From JBGANR01 sp044222225 (GTDB taxonomy: Bacteria; Actinomycetota; Actinomycetes; Mycobacteriales; Mycobacteriaceae): a stretch of 64,000 nucleotides of DNA. The notes under the pieces are model-generated. The model did not search any database. It saw only the letters and a program-made list of their open reading frames with translations, and was not told where the DNA came from. The position numbers and the translations under genes are program-made. Numbering within the stretch: position 1 is the stretch's first letter; every line of letters begins with the position of its first letter. The stretch lies in assembly GCA_044222225.1 (NCBI GenBank), contig JBGANR010000021.1, forward strand, positions 1 to 64,000, given 5' to 3'. This document shows, piece by piece, positions 53,028 to 61,600 of this stretch.

Positions 53028-53942
53028 ATGTCCGAGGCCAAGCGTCCATCGCTCGACGTCCTGCGCACGTTCCTCGCGGTGTATCGCTCCGGTTCCTTCA
53101 GCGACGCCGCGCGGACGTTGTCCGTGTCGCAGCCGACCGTCACCAATCACGTCGGCGCGCTCGAGGCGTGGTTCGAACGCAAGCTCTTCGTCCGATCGAG
53201 CACGGGGGTCTCGCCGACGCCGTTCGCGCAGGAGGTCGAATCGGCGACCCGCGATCAGATCGACCACCTCGGGCGGCTGCTCGACGGCGGCGATCTGCTC
53301 GACTGGACCGGGCGCAGCATCACGATCGGCGGGCCGATCGAGTTCATGACGGAGTTCCTCATCCCCGCGGTCGGCTCCGCCGGCGCCAAGCTGCCCAATC
53401 TCGAGCTCGCCTTCGGCCGCTCGGCGGGACTGCTCGACGATCTCGCCAACGGCCGTCTCGACCTCGTCGTCAGCACGATCCGGCCCCAGGTCGACGGCAT
53501 CAGCTCGTGGCCGATCTACGACGAGGAGCTGTTCCTCGTCTCGACGCCCCGGCTCGCCCCGGAACCGGGGGACCTCGCGAAGCTGCGCAAGCTGCCGATC
53601 GTCTCCGTCGAGCGGAACCTGCCGATCGTGCGCCGGTTCTGGAACGTCGTCTTCGACGAGGACCCGTCGTTCCGGGTCTCGGTCGTCGCGCCGAGCCTGC
53701 TGGCCGTCCGGTCCGCGGTCGTCGCGGGGCTCGGGATCTCGGTGCTGCCCGGCTATCTCATCCACGATCAGCTCGCCGACGGCTCGCTCGTCAGCCTCGC
53801 CACCCCCGAGATGCCGCCGATCAACACGATCTTCCTCGCCGCGGACACGGCGGTCATCCAGCGTCACGAGCCGCTGCAGGCGGCGGCGCGGCTCATCGTC
53901 GCCCGGGTGCGTCAGCGGGGCCGGGAGCAGGCGCCGGCCTGA
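53028..53942 (+). CDS. LysR-family transcriptional regulator
   Basis: 304 residues. Helix-turn-helix is VYRSGSFSDAARTLSVSQPT with TVTNHVGALEAWF; the C-terminal effector-binding domain begins about residue 85 (SITIGGPIEFMTEFLIPAVG) and contains VRSAVVAGLGISVLPGYL. ATG 53028 is the start. No metabolic gene lies next to it; the following small gene encodes a coiled coil. Its target and ligand are unknown. Confidence 0.9.
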   Translation: MSEAKRPSLDVLRTFLAVYRSGSFSDAARTLSVSQPTVTNHVGALEAWFERKLFVRSSTGVSPTPFAQEVESATRDQIDHLGRLLDGGDLLDWTGRSITIGGPIEFMTEFLIPAVGSAGAKLPNLELAFGRSAGLLDDLANGRLDLVVSTIRPQVDGISSWPIYDEELFLVSTPRLAPEPGDLAKLRKLPIVSVERNLPIVRRFWNVVFDEDPSFRVSVVAPSLLAVRSAVVAGLGISVLPGYLIHDQLADGSLVSLATPEMPPINTIFLAADTAVIQRHEPLQAAARLIVARVRQRGREQAPA

Positions 53943-54003
53943 CCGCCTGCGCGGGCCGTCGGCCCCGGGGCATGATGGTTCGGGAACCGGGGGGAGCCGA
54001 ACG

Positions 54004-54357
54004 ATGACGAAGAAGGATCTGGAGCCGCGCGTGGAGCGGCTGGAGCACGACATGGCGGGGGTGCGGCAGGACGCCGTGGTCGCGCGTGTCCTGGCGAGCG
54101 GCGCCGACCGCGACGTGTCGGAGATCCGGAGTGAGTTCCGGGCGCAGCGGGGGGTGTTGAACGCGTTGCGCGAGACGCAGGTCGCCCTACGCGGGACGCA
54201 GGTCGAGCAGGGTGTGCAGCTGGTCGAATTGCGCGACACCGTCGCCGAGCACAGTCGTCGGCTGGACTCGTTGGAGCGGACGATGAGCGACGGCTTCAGC
54301 ACGTTGAACGTCGGCATGGCGCAGATCGTCGCTCTGCTTCGGCCGGGCTCCGAGTAG
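54004..54357 (+). CDS. Small coiled-coil protein
   Basis: 117 residues dominated by heptad patterns (RVERLEHDMAGVRQD, VELRDTVAEHSRRLDSLE). No signal or membrane segment. Proteins like this are common, poorly conserved scaffolds; the gene is kept because of its good start and the amphipathic helical pattern, but it is not assigned a function. It ends six bases before the end of the convergent GH16 gene. Confidence 0.55.
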   Translation: MTKKDLEPRVERLEHDMAGVRQDAVVARVLASGADRDVSEIRSEFRAQRGVLNALRETQVALRGTQVEQGVQLVELRDTVAEHSRRLDSLERTMSDGFSTLNVGMAQIVALLRPGSE

Positions 54358-54363
54358 CGCGGT

Positions 54364-55266
54364 CTACGGTCGGTCCCCGCCCGTGGGAGTGGGCGTGGGC
54401 TCCGTCGCGGTGGAGACACGGACGTGGTCGACGAGCATCCGCGCGGGGAATTCGGTCGTGTCGTCGGGGCTGCCCGGCCATTCGCCGCCCACCGCCATGT
54501 TGAGGATGAGGAAGAACGGGTGGTCGAACACCCAGCCGCGATCGACGTCCGAGCGGTGCAGCACGCGCACCACCCGGTCGTCGATGCGCCAGCGGATCTC
54601 GTCCTCGGTCCAGTCGACGGCGTAGGTGTGCCAGTCGGCGATCGTCCAGCCGCCCGAGAACGGCACACGGCCGCCCTCGTCGAGTTCCGGGCCGTGCAGG
54701 TAGGTGCGGGGCAGGGTCGGCTGGTGGCCGAGGGCCTCGATGACGTCGATTTCGCCGGCTCGGGGATAGCCGACCTCGTCGATGCCCGTGCCGAGCAGCC
54801 AGAACGCGGGCCAGAATCCCTTGCCGAGCGGGAACTTCAGCCGCGCCTCGAAACGGCCGTAGCGCTGCGCGAAGGTCGGTGTCCCGGCGCGCCGAGTCAC
54901 GTACTTGGCGCTGGTGTAGCGACACGGTCCGTACCAGCAGGTGTAGCGGGCGCCGTCGCGACGCGCTTCGATGACGAGGTGGCCCTCGCCGTCGAGAGCA
55001 CCGTTCTCGCCGGCGGTGTAGTACTGCAGTTCTTTGTTGCCCCAGCCCGTGCCGCCGACGTCCGGAGTCCAGATCTCGGGGTTCGGCGGTGCGCCGGCCG
55101 GGCCGTCGAACTCGTCGGCGAAGCTGCGCGTCAGGTCCGCGGGCGCCCGCGACGACGACGGCGCCGCCTGCTCCGACGGGAGCCCGCACGCGGCCCCGGT
55201 CGTCGCGACGACGGCTGCGAGGCATGCGGTGAGCAGCGTGCGCGCGGCCCGGTTCGAGGTCCTCAT
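54364..55266 (-). CDS. GH16 beta-glucanase-like lipoprotein
   Basis: 300 residues. A signal and lipobox (AVVATTGAACGLP) place it on the outer face of the membrane. The GH16 catalytic triad ExDxxE is in RAGEIDVIEALG (about residue 175), with FWPAFWLLG and WHTYAVDWTEDEIRW. Members cut beta-1,3/1,4-glucans or agarose-like polymers. As the last gene of a polysaccharide operon it could trim or release the polymer made by its neighbours. ATG overlaps the preceding stop by four bases. Confidence 0.9.
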   Translation of the reverse strand: MRTSNRAARTLLTACLAAVVATTGAACGLPSEQAAPSSSRAPADLTRSFADEFDGPAGAPPNPEIWTPDVGGTGWGNKELQYYTAGENGALDGEGHLVIEARRDGARYTCWYGPCRYTSAKYVTRRAGTPTFAQRYGRFEARLKFPLGKGFWPAFWLLGTGIDEVGYPRAGEIDVIEALGHQPTLPRTYLHGPELDEGGRVPFSGGWTIADWHTYAVDWTEDEIRWRIDDRVVRVLHRSDVDRGWVFDHPFFLILNMAVGGEWPGSPDDTTEFPARMLVDHVRVSTATEPTPTPTGGDRP

Positions 55267-56330
55267 GTCTGCTTCACGACGGCGACGGCGATGCCGCGCG
55301 GGGTCTGCACGGTGCCGTCGACGGTCGTCGCGCGGAGCGACGCGGCGTCGAGAGCCGTGATCCCGTCGGTGTACATGTCGCTGATGAAGCAGTGGGCGCC
55401 GTCCGCGGTGAGCGCGATCCGAGTCGGTGTGCCGTGCGTGAGGATCGGTGCGAGGGCGAGCGCGCGTGTCCGTGTGTCGACGACGCGGATGTCGGCGGAG
55501 TTCTGGCTGGCCACGTAGAGCCGGGCGCCGTCGGGGCTGACGGCGACGTCGGTCGGATTGCGCCCGGCCGGGATCGGTGCGCCGGTGACGGCGAGTCGCG
55601 CGGTGTCGATGACCGTGACGTCGTCGCTGCGCTGGTTGGCGACGTAGAGCAGGCGTCCGTCCGCCGTGAGCGACAGTGCGCCCGGCGTGTCCCCGGTGGG
55701 GACGGGATCGCCGACGGTGCCGAGTGCGGCGGTGTCGATGACGCGGACGTCGTCCTGGTCGCGGCTGGCGACGTAGAGCGTCGCGCCGTCGGCGGTCAGC
55801 GCCAGCGCCGACGGCGCGTCGCCGACGCGGATGTCCGCGCCGATCCGGTCGCCGGTCGCGGTGTCGTAGGCCCGGACGAAGGAGCCGCCGGCGACGTAGA
55901 GCCGGGCGGCGTCGCGGGGGACGGCGAGGACAGCCGCGTCGCGGCCGACGTCGACGGTCGTCACGGCGTCGGCGCCGCCGCTGAGCCGCACGATCGTCAC
56001 CGTCCCGTCCGTCGGGCTCAGCACGAACGCGCGGCCGTCGGCGACGACGACGTCCGAGGGGAAGGCCCCGACCGCGACGGGCTGGGCCGCCGGTCGCAGC
56101 GTCGTCGGATCGAGCGCCGCGAGGGTGCTCGTCTTGCCGTCGGCGACGAGGACGTACGTCCCCGCGGCGAGCGCGGGCGCCGCGTGCGTCGTCGGCTGCT
56201 CGGCGGTGCAGGCGGACAGGGCGAGGGCGACCGCGCCTGCCATCGCCGCGCGGCGCAGCCCGGCGCGCAGACCGGAACGCCCGTCGGTTCGCGGACGGTG
56301 GACGGCCGGCGCGATCACGGCGTCACGCAT
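55263..56330 (-). CDS. YVTN-type beta-propeller lipoprotein
   Basis: 355 residues. Signal with lipobox (AVALALSACTAEQ), then repeated units of about 40 residues with LYVASRDQDDVRVIDTA, LYVANQRSDDVTVIDTA and LYVASQNSADIRVVDTR, typical for YVTN/SMP-30-like propellers with seven blades. The protein is probably an extracytoplasmic scaffold or ligand-binding component. It overlaps the acyltransferase gene by eight bases and the GH16 gene by four. Confidence 0.87.
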   Translation of the reverse strand: MRDAVIAPAVHRPRTDGRSGLRAGLRRAAMAGAVALALSACTAEQPTTHAAPALAAGTYVLVADGKTSTLAALDPTTLRPAAQPVAVGAFPSDVVVADGRAFVLSPTDGTVTIVRLSGGADAVTTVDVGRDAAVLAVPRDAARLYVAGGSFVRAYDTATGDRIGADIRVGDAPSALALTADGATLYVASRDQDDVRVIDTAALGTVGDPVPTGDTPGALSLTADGRLLYVANQRSDDVTVIDTARLAVTGAPIPAGRNPTDVAVSPDGARLYVASQNSADIRVVDTRTRALALAPILTHGTPTRIALTADGAHCFISDMYTDGITALDAASLRATTVDGTVQTPRGIAVAVVKQT

Positions 56331-57408
56331 CGCGGAATCCGATGGCGCTCTTGACGGCCGACCGCGCCGCCGTCGCGGCGCGGTGCAGCGGAAGCCGCTC
56401 GATCCAGTACTCGTCGTACTCGTACGGCCGCGCACCGAACTGCTGCTTGAACTGCGTGAGCCCGGGATTCCATCCGGATTCGCCCATGTGCAGGCTGCGG
56501 CACTCGGCGGCACATGCGTCGGCGATCGCCGCGCGCTGCAGCAGCACCGTCGCCGGGACGCCGCCGAGCACCTCGGGATCGATGGCGGCGCGGGTGTAGT
56601 GCGCGTTGTTCCCGCCGCGCAGGACGATGCTGGCCGCTGCCGGCCGGCCGTCGATCCGGGCGACGCGGATCTGCAGCCTGTCACCCAGAGCCGCGGCGAT
56701 GGCGTCGAACTTGGCCCGCGGATCGCGCAGGCGGCCGCGGGCGACCGCCAGTGCGGCCGGCTCGTGCTGACGCTTCGCCCAGCGCCGGAAGGAGGCGATG
56801 AGCAGGTCGTGGAACTCGGTGACGAGAGCGGGCGAGTGACCGGTCTCGACGACGACCCCGGCACGCTCGGCGCGGCGGGAGCGGGTTCGGGCGGCGGAGG
56901 TGAAACGGGTGGCGAAGACGTGCTCGAAGCCGCCCTCGAGATCGAGGACATGGGCGAGACCGGGCACCGCCGTGATGCCGGGGCGGCCGGCGGTCGCCGC
57001 TCGCCAGTGCGCGGCGTGCAGCGGGTTGGGGCGGATGTGCAGCCGGAGGGCGTTGAGCGTCGCGAGTTCGTCGAGCACGGCCGCGACGAGCTCGGTGTCG
57101 ATGCCGTCGGGTGCGATGAGGCCACCGAATCCCCAGCTCACCGGAGGTGAGTGCAGCACGGCGCGACCGCCGGTGACGACGCTGCGGCGGACCAGCGGCA
57201 ACAGGGCGAGCCGGCCGTCGGACAGTTCGTAGAGCCGGGACGCGTCGCGGTGTCCGCTCGCCCGGCGCAGCGCGTCGAGCCAGGCGGACGACTGCGTCGG
57301 GACCGCGTCGGGATCGGCCGCGTGCATCCGGCCCCACATGTCGCGGGGGATCTCGTCGCCGGTGGCGACGACGACGGCGCGCGGCCGGGCGGTGGTGGTG
57401 AGGGTCAT
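56323..57408 (-). CDS. BioF2/FemAB-like acyltransferase (GNAT fold)
   Basis: 361 residues with a GNAT-type double fold: RMHAADPDAVPTQSSAWLDA at the start, RTRSRRAERAGVVVETGHSP, HDLLIASFRRWAKRQ and, late, SLHMGESGWNPGLTQFKQQFGA, a strong FemAB/BioF2 signature. The family transfers acyl or aminoacyl groups to envelope polymers. In this cluster it could add an acyl group to the polysaccharide. ATG 57408 overlaps the deacetylase stop. Confidence 0.82.
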   Translation of the reverse strand: MTLTTTARPRAVVVATGDEIPRDMWGRMHAADPDAVPTQSSAWLDALRRASGHRDASRLYELSDGRLALLPLVRRSVVTGGRAVLHSPPVSWGFGGLIAPDGIDTELVAAVLDELATLNALRLHIRPNPLHAAHWRAATAGRPGITAVPGLAHVLDLEGGFEHVFATRFTSAARTRSRRAERAGVVVETGHSPALVTEFHDLLIASFRRWAKRQHEPAALAVARGRLRDPRAKFDAIAAALGDRLQIRVARIDGRPAAASIVLRGGNNAHYTRAAIDPEVLGGVPATVLLQRAAIADACAAECRSLHMGESGWNPGLTQFKQQFGARPYEYDEYWIERLPLHRAATAARSAVKSAIGFRDA

Positions 57409-58256
57409 CGGCGGGGCTCCGTGGTCGAGAGGAGGCGTGACGGGGACGGGCTCGGATCGGGGTGGCCGGCGATGACGCCGCGCGCCGACCGGGTGCCGCG
57501 GGCGCGCCGATAGAGCCGCCACGCCCGCGTGCGCATGCGCTCCGGGAAGGGGGCGACGGGCGCGCCCGCGCCGGTCAGCCAGGTCGCGATCTCGTCGCGG
57601 GGCGTCGTGGCCAGGACCGTCAGCCGGGCGAGCGCGAAGCGGTCGTCGCCGGACGAGCTGAGGGCGTTCATGACGGCGGTGGCCGAACCGAAACCGGCGT
57701 CGGCGACGATCCGGCGCAGCGCGGGGGAATGGAAGCCGTGGGGGTAGGCGAAACTCCGCACGGGTGTGCCGAGCGCGTCCTCGAGGAGGTCGCGACTACG
57801 GACGATCTCGTCGCGGGCACGGGCCGCGGGCAGCGTGTCGAGCTGCGGATGGGTGTGGGTGTGTGCGCCGATCTCCACGCCGAGCCCCGCGATCTCCGGC
57901 AGCTGCGACCAGTCGAGCATCGGTGCCGGCGGGATGGCGAGCGCCGGCCGCGGCCGCCCGGCCAACGCGCCGGTCGTGATGTAGAGGGTGCTCGGCAGCC
58001 GCCGCGCCGCGAGTGCTGAGGCCGCGGCCGCGGTGTCGGCGTGGCCGTCGTCGATGGTGATGACGACCGGCCGCGCCGGGAGCGTGCCGGCGTCGAGTGC
58101 GGCGACGAGGCCGGCGACCGTCAGCGGCGTGCGTCCGGACGCGACCACGAGGTCGAGGTGAGCGGCGAACTCGTCCGGCGTCACCGTGTAGGGCGCGATC
58201 CACGCCGGCGGGTCGGTGCTGACGGAGTGGTACAGCAGGATCGGGACGATGGTCAT
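57405..58256 (-). CDS. Polysaccharide deacetylase (NodB family)
   Basis: 283 residues. The NodB domain opens with VVITIDDGHADTAAAAS, carrying the catalytic base and metal Asp (DD), and continues with IGAHTHTHPQLDTL, the metal-binding H-x3-H. RSFAYPHGFHSPALRRIVAD is motif 3. There is no obvious signal peptide, so it may act on lipid-linked sugars in the cytoplasm or with the membrane fusion protein. It would remove N- or O-acetyl groups. Four-base overlaps on both sides place it in the operon. Confidence 0.88.
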   Translation of the reverse strand: MTIVPILLYHSVSTDPPAWIAPYTVTPDEFAAHLDLVVASGRTPLTVAGLVAALDAGTLPARPVVITIDDGHADTAAAASALAARRLPSTLYITTGALAGRPRPALAIPPAPMLDWSQLPEIAGLGVEIGAHTHTHPQLDTLPAARARDEIVRSRDLLEDALGTPVRSFAYPHGFHSPALRRIVADAGFGSATAVMNALSSSGDDRFALARLTVLATTPRDEIATWLTGAGAPVAPFPERMRTRAWRLYRRARGTRSARGVIAGHPDPSPSPSRLLSTTEPRR

Positions 58257-58651
58257 GCGGTCCTCCGGGAGGTCGTCGACGTACGAGCGAGCAGGGCCCG
58301 GCAGTGACCGAGGACCGACGGCTGCAGGAGCACGGCCGCCGTGGTCAGCGCCGCGAGCGTCTGCAGCCGGTGGTCGAGGGAGTCGTCGCGGGCGGCGGTG
58401 AACGCGACGCTGACCAGCAGCGTCGCCGCCATGCTCAGCGCGATCGCGGTGACATGGCGCTCGAGCGGTTGCCGCAGCGGCGTCAGCCGGACGATCGCCG
58501 CACCCGGGGCGTAGAGAAGGAAGGCGGCCGCCAGGGCGATCCGCAGCGGCGTCGCCGGCGGCAGCTGGGTCACGGCGAGGAGCACGAGCCACCCGGACGT
58601 CGCGAGCACGACGTCGGAGCGGGTGAGGGGAAGACGGGACGGTCGGGTCAT
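58253..58651 (-). CDS. Small integral membrane protein of the polysaccharide operon
   Basis: 132 residues with about four hydrophobic segments (ATSGWLVLLAVTQLP, IALAAAFLLYAPGAAIVRL, VTAIALSMAATLLVSVAF, LAALTTAAVLLQPS). It has no motif I can name but resembles the small membrane proteins found next to glycan polymerases. Its start and stop overlap both neighbours by four bases, so stoichiometric production with the large fusion protein is likely. Confidence 0.75.
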   Translation of the reverse strand: MTRPSRLPLTRSDVVLATSGWLVLLAVTQLPPATPLRIALAAAFLLYAPGAAIVRLTPLRQPLERHVTAIALSMAATLLVSVAFTAARDDSLDHRLQTLAALTTAAVLLQPSVLGHCRALLARTSTTSRRTA

Positions 58652-61600
58652 CTGTGCTCCAGGATCTCGGGCGCGACGAGGGTGTAGATGCGGCTGTCGG
58701 GATTGGTGTAGACGAGCCGGTACGCCGGTGAGGTGGCGACGGCGTGCTCGACGGCGTCGAGAGCTCCGACGGGCAGCATGCCCGTCATCGCGACGTCGGC
58801 CGACTGGCTGCGGGTGAACACGAGGAACGCCCGGTCGTGCCCGCCGCCGGTCATGATCTCGGCGAGCCGATCGATCGGATCGTCGACGACGGCCGTCCGG
58901 TCCTCCGGTTCCAGCAGGGCGAAGCGGTAGTAGTCGTAGTGCTCGAAGTGGCTGAACGCCCACGGATAGTCGCTGGTCGCGCTGACGAGCAGGGAACCGC
59001 GGGGTGCGACGCCGTAGAGGTACTGGACGGCGGCCACCTCGTCCGGCGTGAAGTAGTTCGCCTGCTCCTTGCCGTAGTACCCGGCGGCGAAGCCCGGCAC
59101 GAGCAGGACGAGCGTGACGGGCAGGGCCGCGGCCCACGCGTGCCGGCGCCACGGTCGTGCCGGCCCGCCGTGACGCGGGCGGGCGAGGGGCGGCAGCAGC
59201 GCCGCGGCGGCGTAGAAGGCGACGAACGGCAGTCCGAAGAGATAGACGCGGAACACCATCTCGCCGCCGTAGTCGTTGGTCACCACCAGCGGCAGCGGTG
59301 CGAGCGCGAGCAGCGCGAAGGTGATGTCGCGCCGACCCGCCCGCCGGAGCCGGATGAAGCCGAGCAGGGCGAGCCCCCAGATCGCCGCGCTGTGCACCCG
59401 GTCGACCTGCGCGATGACGGCCTGGCTGGGGCTGGCGGCGCCCAGGTTGATGAACCCGGACTCGGCGTTGCTGCCGAGCGAGCCGATCGACTTCGCGATG
59501 CTCCGCATGTTGGCGTGCAGCCAGTCCCCGGCGAAGGTGAAGTCCCACGCCACGGTGAGTCCGAGGACGACGAGCACCACGAGCAGCACCCGATAGCGGC
59601 CGATGACGGCGAGGGCGCCCAGGCCGGCCACCATCATGAGCGGAGTCAGCTGGTGGGTCGGCGCGATGGCGGCCAGCATGGGGATGAGCGCGAAGCACGA
59701 CAGGGCGATCCGATCGCGGCCGGTCACGCCGTCGCGACGGTCGAGGTGCCGCAGCGTGAGCGCCACCGCGGTGAGGTAGAGGAAGAACGCGCACGCCTGC
59801 GGGGCGAAGTAGTCCTGGCCGACCCAGGAGCCGAGCACGAACACTGCGAGCGTCGCCCAGATGAGGCGGCGGTCCTTCGTCGCCGAGTCCGCGATGAGGT
59901 AGATCGGGCCGAGGAAGAGCAGATTCCACACCAGCGGCGCCCAGACGGCGTAGCCGAGCGACGTGACGAGTCCACCGGCGTCGACGAACAGCGCGTTTCC
60001 GGTGAAGAAGCCGGGCCAGTTCTGATACGCCGACAGTTCCTGGATCGTCGTGTCGACGCCCTCGTGGCGGAGGAAGAAGTCGACCATGCCGACGTGCTTC
60101 CAGGCCCACGAGTAGCGCAGCGTGCCGTAGACGGCGCTCGGTGTGGCGTGCAGCATCGCGACGAGCAGCACGAGTTGCGCCGTGAGCAGCCGACCGGACG
60201 CGCCGCCGCGGCGGACGAGCACGCCGAAGGAGGCGAGCAGGGCGGCGAGACCGATCCAGAAGGTCACCGGCAGCAGCGGGATGAGGCCGAAGTCGCCGAT
60301 CGCCGACAGATCGATCTGCGGCAGCGAGACGATCCACGCCGCGGCGGCGACGGGGAGGCCGAGATACGGCGCCGCCGTGCGCAGCCGCAGGGCCGGGCCC
60401 GCGGCTGCGCGGGTGTCCCGGCCGGCCGCGGGGGCGTCGCCGTCGGGTACCGCCGGAACGGTCGGCCGTAGCGCGATCCTGACGCGGCCCACGGCGTAGC
60501 CGCTCGCCGTGATGAGCACGCCGGCGATCATCGCGGCGGCCCGCGCCAGGCCTGCGGGCCGGCCGCGCAACGCGTCGCCGACGCCGCGCAGCACGCCGCG
60601 GGGAATGACGGAGGTGACGTAGGCGCGCTCGCTCGACAGGGCGTCGCCGGCTCCGGTGAGGGTGCTGACCAGCGCCTTCGACAGTCCCTCGGCGTAGCAG
60701 CGGGAACGGAAGTAGGCCCAGGTCCGGCGCTCGGGGGTGACGTGATGCCGCACGCGCGCGGTGGGCTCGTAGCGGTGTGCGGAGCCGGGATGGGCGGCAC
60801 TGGTGCGGATGCACAGCTCCGTCTCCTCGCAGCCCAGCGGACGCTTCCCGATGCGGCCGAGCCGGGATTCGAACCCGGTGGACGAGACGAGCACGTCCCG
60901 TCGCAGCGACATGTTGGCGCCGATGTGATTGCGGACGGTCGCCGCCTCGGTGGGCAGGCCGCGGTAACTGCACCCGACCACCCACGCGAACTCGTCGGGG
61001 AACCAGGCGGGCCTGCCGCCGTGCCAGATCGGATCGATGGCGCCCCCGACGCCGATGACGGTGCCGTCGTCGGCGGTCCGGTAGCCGTCGGCGAGTGCCG
61101 CGAGCCAGCCCGGAGCGGCCTCCGCGTCGTCGTCGAGGAAGGCGACGACGTCGCCGGTCGCCATCGCGACGCCCGTGTTGCGGGCGCCGGAGAGACCTTT
61201 CGTCGCGCTGTTGGGAACGACGATCGCGTCGGTGAACGTCGAGCGGGCCCGGTCGAGGAGTTCCGGCGAGTGGTCGATGACGACGACGACCTCGGCGGCC
61301 TCGGGGGTCTGAGCCCGCACCGACTGGACGGCGGCGACGAGTTCGGACCAGCGGTCGGTGGTGTACGCGCAGATGACGACGGACACCGACGGCCGTGGCG
61401 GCACGGGCGCCGCGGCGTACGGAGCGACGGTGAGCGGGACGCCGGCCGATCCGTGCACCGTCCGCAGCACGGGCAGCACGTTCCGCGCCCACCACACCGG
61501 GTGGACGCCGAAGCGCTCGGACTTGCGCGAGTTCTCGGCGACGTGGTGCAGCCAGGTCAGCAACAGCGTCAGCCGACGTGCGTCGCCGTCGGCGGCGACG